Shown one piece after another: positions 1 through 60,000 of a DNA stretch of 60,000 nucleotides. A program made the position numbers and the translations under genes. Below the pieces are notes generated by a model. That model was not told the DNA's origin, did not search any database, and saw nothing but the letters and a program-made list of their open reading frames with translations. Each line of letters begins with the position of its first letter. Positions within the stretch are counted from its first letter, which is position 1. Origin of the DNA: Antedon mediterranea (Eukaryota; Echinodermata; Crinoidea; Comatulida; Antedonidae); assembly GCF_964355755.1 (NCBI RefSeq), contig NC_092671.1:26102070-26162069 (forward strand), given 5' to 3'.

Positions 1-1404
1 ACATGTTAGTACAGTATATATACTATGTGTTTTTTTATATTCTCCATACTAATTCGAGATACTTCGACATCCTGATTTCCATTCGACCTAAACCACCGGT
101 AATGAGTCACTCTGATAAGCGATAGACCTGATCTTGTATTCTCAAATATTGCTCCTACGACGATCTAGATACAGTAGCGAGATTTTAATCTCGTTATGTA
201 TCTATGTTATGTTTATAGCTCCCACTGATTAATTTAAAACGGCCTAATAAGTGATAGGAGTTAAGGTAGCACGAGGCTTGGCCGATTACAATTGTAACGT
301 ACTCCAGTTATAATTGATATAGATTTATATATTTGCATTACTTATTTCTTTGATACGGCCTGAACAAAAAACACAGGCCTATTGTTTGTGAATGAGCTTT
401 CCGCACAAGATAAATATATGTTGTAAGAATTTGTATAGGCCTATTGTAACTTGCAAAGTTATGGCTCAAGCTTAAATAGTGTCGTGGTTTAGTAACGAAT
501 TCGTTTGATTTATGTTTGTTCATGTAGGACGCACGCATACAAAAGTGAGATTGGCCTGCTGTACCAGTAGATAATTAAATAAAATGATAACCGGGAAGAC
601 ATATTTTATTATTATTATTATTATTGCAGTCAACTTTCCGTCTAAAAATATGTTGTGTGGGCTACGTTTCAGTTAATAGTTATCATAATTATGATTTTAC
701 AACTACCCATTAACAAAATGTATTTGTTAGAAGTATAGGCCTAATATGTATCTAAATATTATGCATAGAACTGATACGAAGTTTTGGTTTTTGATTTAAT
801 TAAAATCATGATGAAACTAAGGGTGCGTCGTACAAATTGTACTATTATTGTAGACCGTGATCACCGAATTACCATTTTATATTTTGCAGAGAAAATAATA
901 AGATTCATTGCCCATTATTATCAGTTTCTGAAGAAAAGAATAAGTTTACAACAATAACAAGTTTAATGTCACACTATTCTGTGTACCCATTCAAAGACGG
1001 TGTTCTCACTGACAGGGCGTTGAGTGTTATGACATCGCGCATTGTGCAAAGCCATCACAAAAGAACGATTCGATTCATCCACGGTACAATGCATGTATTA
1101 TTCATATGCTAATATCGTACCAAACCTGTTCTACTAGATTAATTTCCACGATTGTTCACCCTTGATCGACTCAAATATATTTAGTGTGTTACCTATTTAG
1201 AAAGGGTGCGGTAGATTATAGCCAGGAGAGCTATACTTTTCTAAGATTCGGACCCAATATCATACAACCACACCGAATTCATTTTGATATTTGGAATTAC
1301 TGTATTACTGCTCTTCGATGCGGATAGTTTAATAATCAAGTAAACATTACTATCGACGTCCACGCAAGGACACCGCCGTCAACGTGACGGTAAAGGATTA
1401 CATT
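1..1404. other. Upstream flank, no gene recognised
   Basis: AT-rich sequence upstream of the first coding exon. It must contain the 5' UTR and probably the promoter, but I see no convincing TATA box or initiator. There is a short ATT/TTA microsatellite near 606-627 and several TAGGCCTA palindromes. Short ORFs here have no recognisable protein features. Confidence 0.5.
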
Positions 1405-58384
<56,980 letters not shown>

Positions 58385-59063
58385 GTGAATCAACTTGAAA
58401 TCACCTGAAATTAAGAATGAAATAATCTTCCAAGCCTTGGAGCAGATAACAATTTTAGCTTAAGAAGTGAAATATAATTTTGTGAAATTCCTCTTAATGG
58501 GTAGCTTTTGATATTTGAATTATCAACAATAATCACAAATTTAGAATAATTAATTTTAAAAGGTTTTATAAGTGTAAATTTGAAGATTAGAACAATAATT
58601 GGCTTTTTCATAAATATGTTTGAGTACTTTTGGAAAATGTTAAACTGAGATATTTTTTTAATCGGTAATGTTATGTGAATGTTCGCAATTAACAAATTAC
58701 AGATGTACACATGGTCATTTATGATAGCTTGGGGTAGTTGTAGAATCTATCACAACACAAAAAGACAAAGTTGTTATAGTCCTTGGTTGCTACTCACTAA
58801 ACTACAAATCAAATTGTGTTTACATAAACAAGCTACCTCTTGCCGTAAAATGTTTATTTTTATATAAATATTGATAATATCAATTTTTTGTTTAAAGTTG
58901 TAGTACACTTTATTTACAGACAAGTTTGATGTGAAATGAATTCATATAAATTATTTTATTAATCATTTTTATTTTAATACTAAATGTAAAGTATTTTGTA
59001 TTTTAATGTGTAACTTTACGATGTTTGGTGTCAAATTGCAAGTTCATAATACAGTACTATACA
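58385..59063 (+). other. Probable 3' UTR and flank
   Basis: AT-rich sequence after the stop. I find no canonical AATAAA before the downstream repeat; the nearest are at 59749-59754 and 59893-59898. The polyadenylation site is therefore undetermined. Short ORFs here show no family features. Confidence 0.5.
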
Positions 59064-59732
59064 CAGTAGAACCCCTATTAAGGGATATCTCCAGCCACTT
59101 AAGTAAGAGTGTCCTCTGAATAGAATTGATCGTTACACGGAAAAGTGTCCCCTGAATAGAGGTGTACGCTAAATAGGAGGTCTCCCGAATAGAAGTGTCC
59201 TCCGAATAGGAGTGTCCCCTGAATAGGGGTGTCCACTGAATAGGAGGTCTCCCGAATAGGAGTGTCCCCTGAATAAGGGTGTCCACTGAATAGGAGGTCT
59301 CCCGAATAGGAGTGTCCCCTGAATAGGGGTGTACGCTAAATAGGTCTCCCGAATAGGAGTGTCCCCTGAATAGTGGTGTCCACTGAATAAGAGGTCTCCC
59401 GAATAGGAGTGTCCCGTGAATAGGGGTGTCCACTGAATAGGAGGTCTCCCGAATAGGAGTGTCCCCTGAATAGGGGTGTACGCTAAATAGGAGTGTCCCC
59501 TGAATAGGAGTGTCCCCTGAATAGGGGTGTACGCTAAATAGGTCTCCCGAATAGGAGTGTCCCCTGAATAGTGGTGTCCACTGAATAAGAGGTCTCCCGA
59601 ATAGGAGTGTCCCCTGAATAGGGGTGTCCACTGAATAGGAGGTCTCCCGAATAGGAGTGTCCCCTGAATAGGGGTGTACGCTAAATAGGAGTGTCCCCTG
59701 AATAGGAGTGTCCTAAACGAGGGATTCTACTG
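59064..59732. mobile_element. Minisatellite bounded by pogo/Tigger-like inverted termini
   Basis: Starts CAGTAGAACCCC and ends GGGATTCTACTG, inverted copies with one change. CAGTAGAA-type ends resemble pogo/Tigger (Tc1/mariner) elements, whose target is TA. TA follows the right end, but the left flank reads CA. The interior, about 59100-59715, is a higher-order tandem array of short units such as GAATAGGAGTGTCCCCT and GAATAGGGGTGTCCACT, apparently made by amplifying the element's own subterminal sequence. Confidence 0.7.
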
Positions 59733-60000
59733 TAACTGCATTATGCTAAATAAATCTAACCAATTGTAATTTTTGTTTAATTAAAGATAACGATTTTAGG
59801 CACATACGGTAATCTGTTTATCTTGACGATTTTAATATTTTAATTTGTATTATTTAAATCGAAAGCCTTAATAGTTAAAATTCAAAATTAGCAATAAATT
59901 GATTAGGTAAAAATCTATAGGTGACATTTTACATTTTAAGGCTGTATAGAACTACTTTGTAATATATATGATACATATTTATATTTTAGCGATTGTATGG
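59733..60000. other. Downstream flank, nothing recognised
   Basis: AT-rich sequence to the window end, with AATAAA words at 59749 and 59893. If the transcript reads through the minisatellite, one of these could be its polyadenylation signal. Confidence 0.4.

Noticed and set aside
59044-59631. 195-codon minus-strand ORF near the window end
   Set aside because: It reads through the downstream short-unit tandem array; its repetitive peptide is a by-product of unit length.

Overview
The window holds essentially one very large, intron-rich, plus-strand animal gene. Joining 70 exons by their splice signals and reading frame gives a coding sequence from the ATG at 1405 to the TAA at 58382-58384. 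The exon lengths sum to 16,389 nt, exactly divisible by three, or 5,462 residues. GT-AG introns, 1-1 phase exons, FN3 domains and a metazoan receptor tyrosine phosphatase fold make this an animal nuclear genome. The frequent palindrome TAGGCCTA, AT-rich long introns and the repeat types suggest a marine invertebrate deuterostome, perhaps an echinoderm. That placement is inference.

Protein layout: a signal peptide (exons 1-2); 31 tandem copies (R1-R31) of a domain of about 140 residues that I cannot assign to a named family (exons 3-49, 6925-42578, residues 24-4357); six fibronectin type III domains (42914-49233); a membrane-proximal region with the CNGPL motif and an Arg5 cluster (49508-51250); one transmembrane helix (within 51188-51370); a short cytoplasmic juxtamembrane stretch; and one protein tyrosine phosphatase domain (about 52100-57859) with a short tail. 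FN3 repeats, a CNGPL-type membrane-proximal region and a single PTP domain resemble R3 receptor PTPs (PTPRB/PTPRJ/PTPRO/PTPRQ, Drosophila Ptp10D). The 31-copy N-terminal array is the unusual part. The PTP domain keeps the HCSAGVGRT loop, but the WPD-loop aspartate is alanine (WPAHGVP), which predicts an impaired or substrate-holding enzyme.

The R domains share a nearly invariant Trp (usually G-x-x-L-W), a D-G-x-G turn, four cysteines (C-x(4-7)-Y-x-C and a terminal C-x(4)-C-x-G) and a P-x-F-x-L strand. Most begin and end on phase-1 introns, often splitting a Gly codon, which favours duplication by exon repetition. About half are single exons; the others have an extra intron at varying positions, and R18-R19 share an exon.

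Mobile and repetitive DNA fills the introns: a 17-unit 51-bp minisatellite in intron 1, a PIF/Harbinger-like non-autonomous element with TTA target duplication (23743-24830), a 5'-truncated non-LTR retrotransposon with reverse transcriptase (about 43330-45325), several short inverted-repeat elements, a 56-bp minisatellite (about 49830-50450), a tRNA-Val-like sequence (53071-53143), and downstream of the gene a minisatellite bounded by pogo/Tigger-like inverted termini (59064-59732). No other protein gene of the host is supported. Intronic stretches not listed separately are AT-rich and show nothing I recognise.
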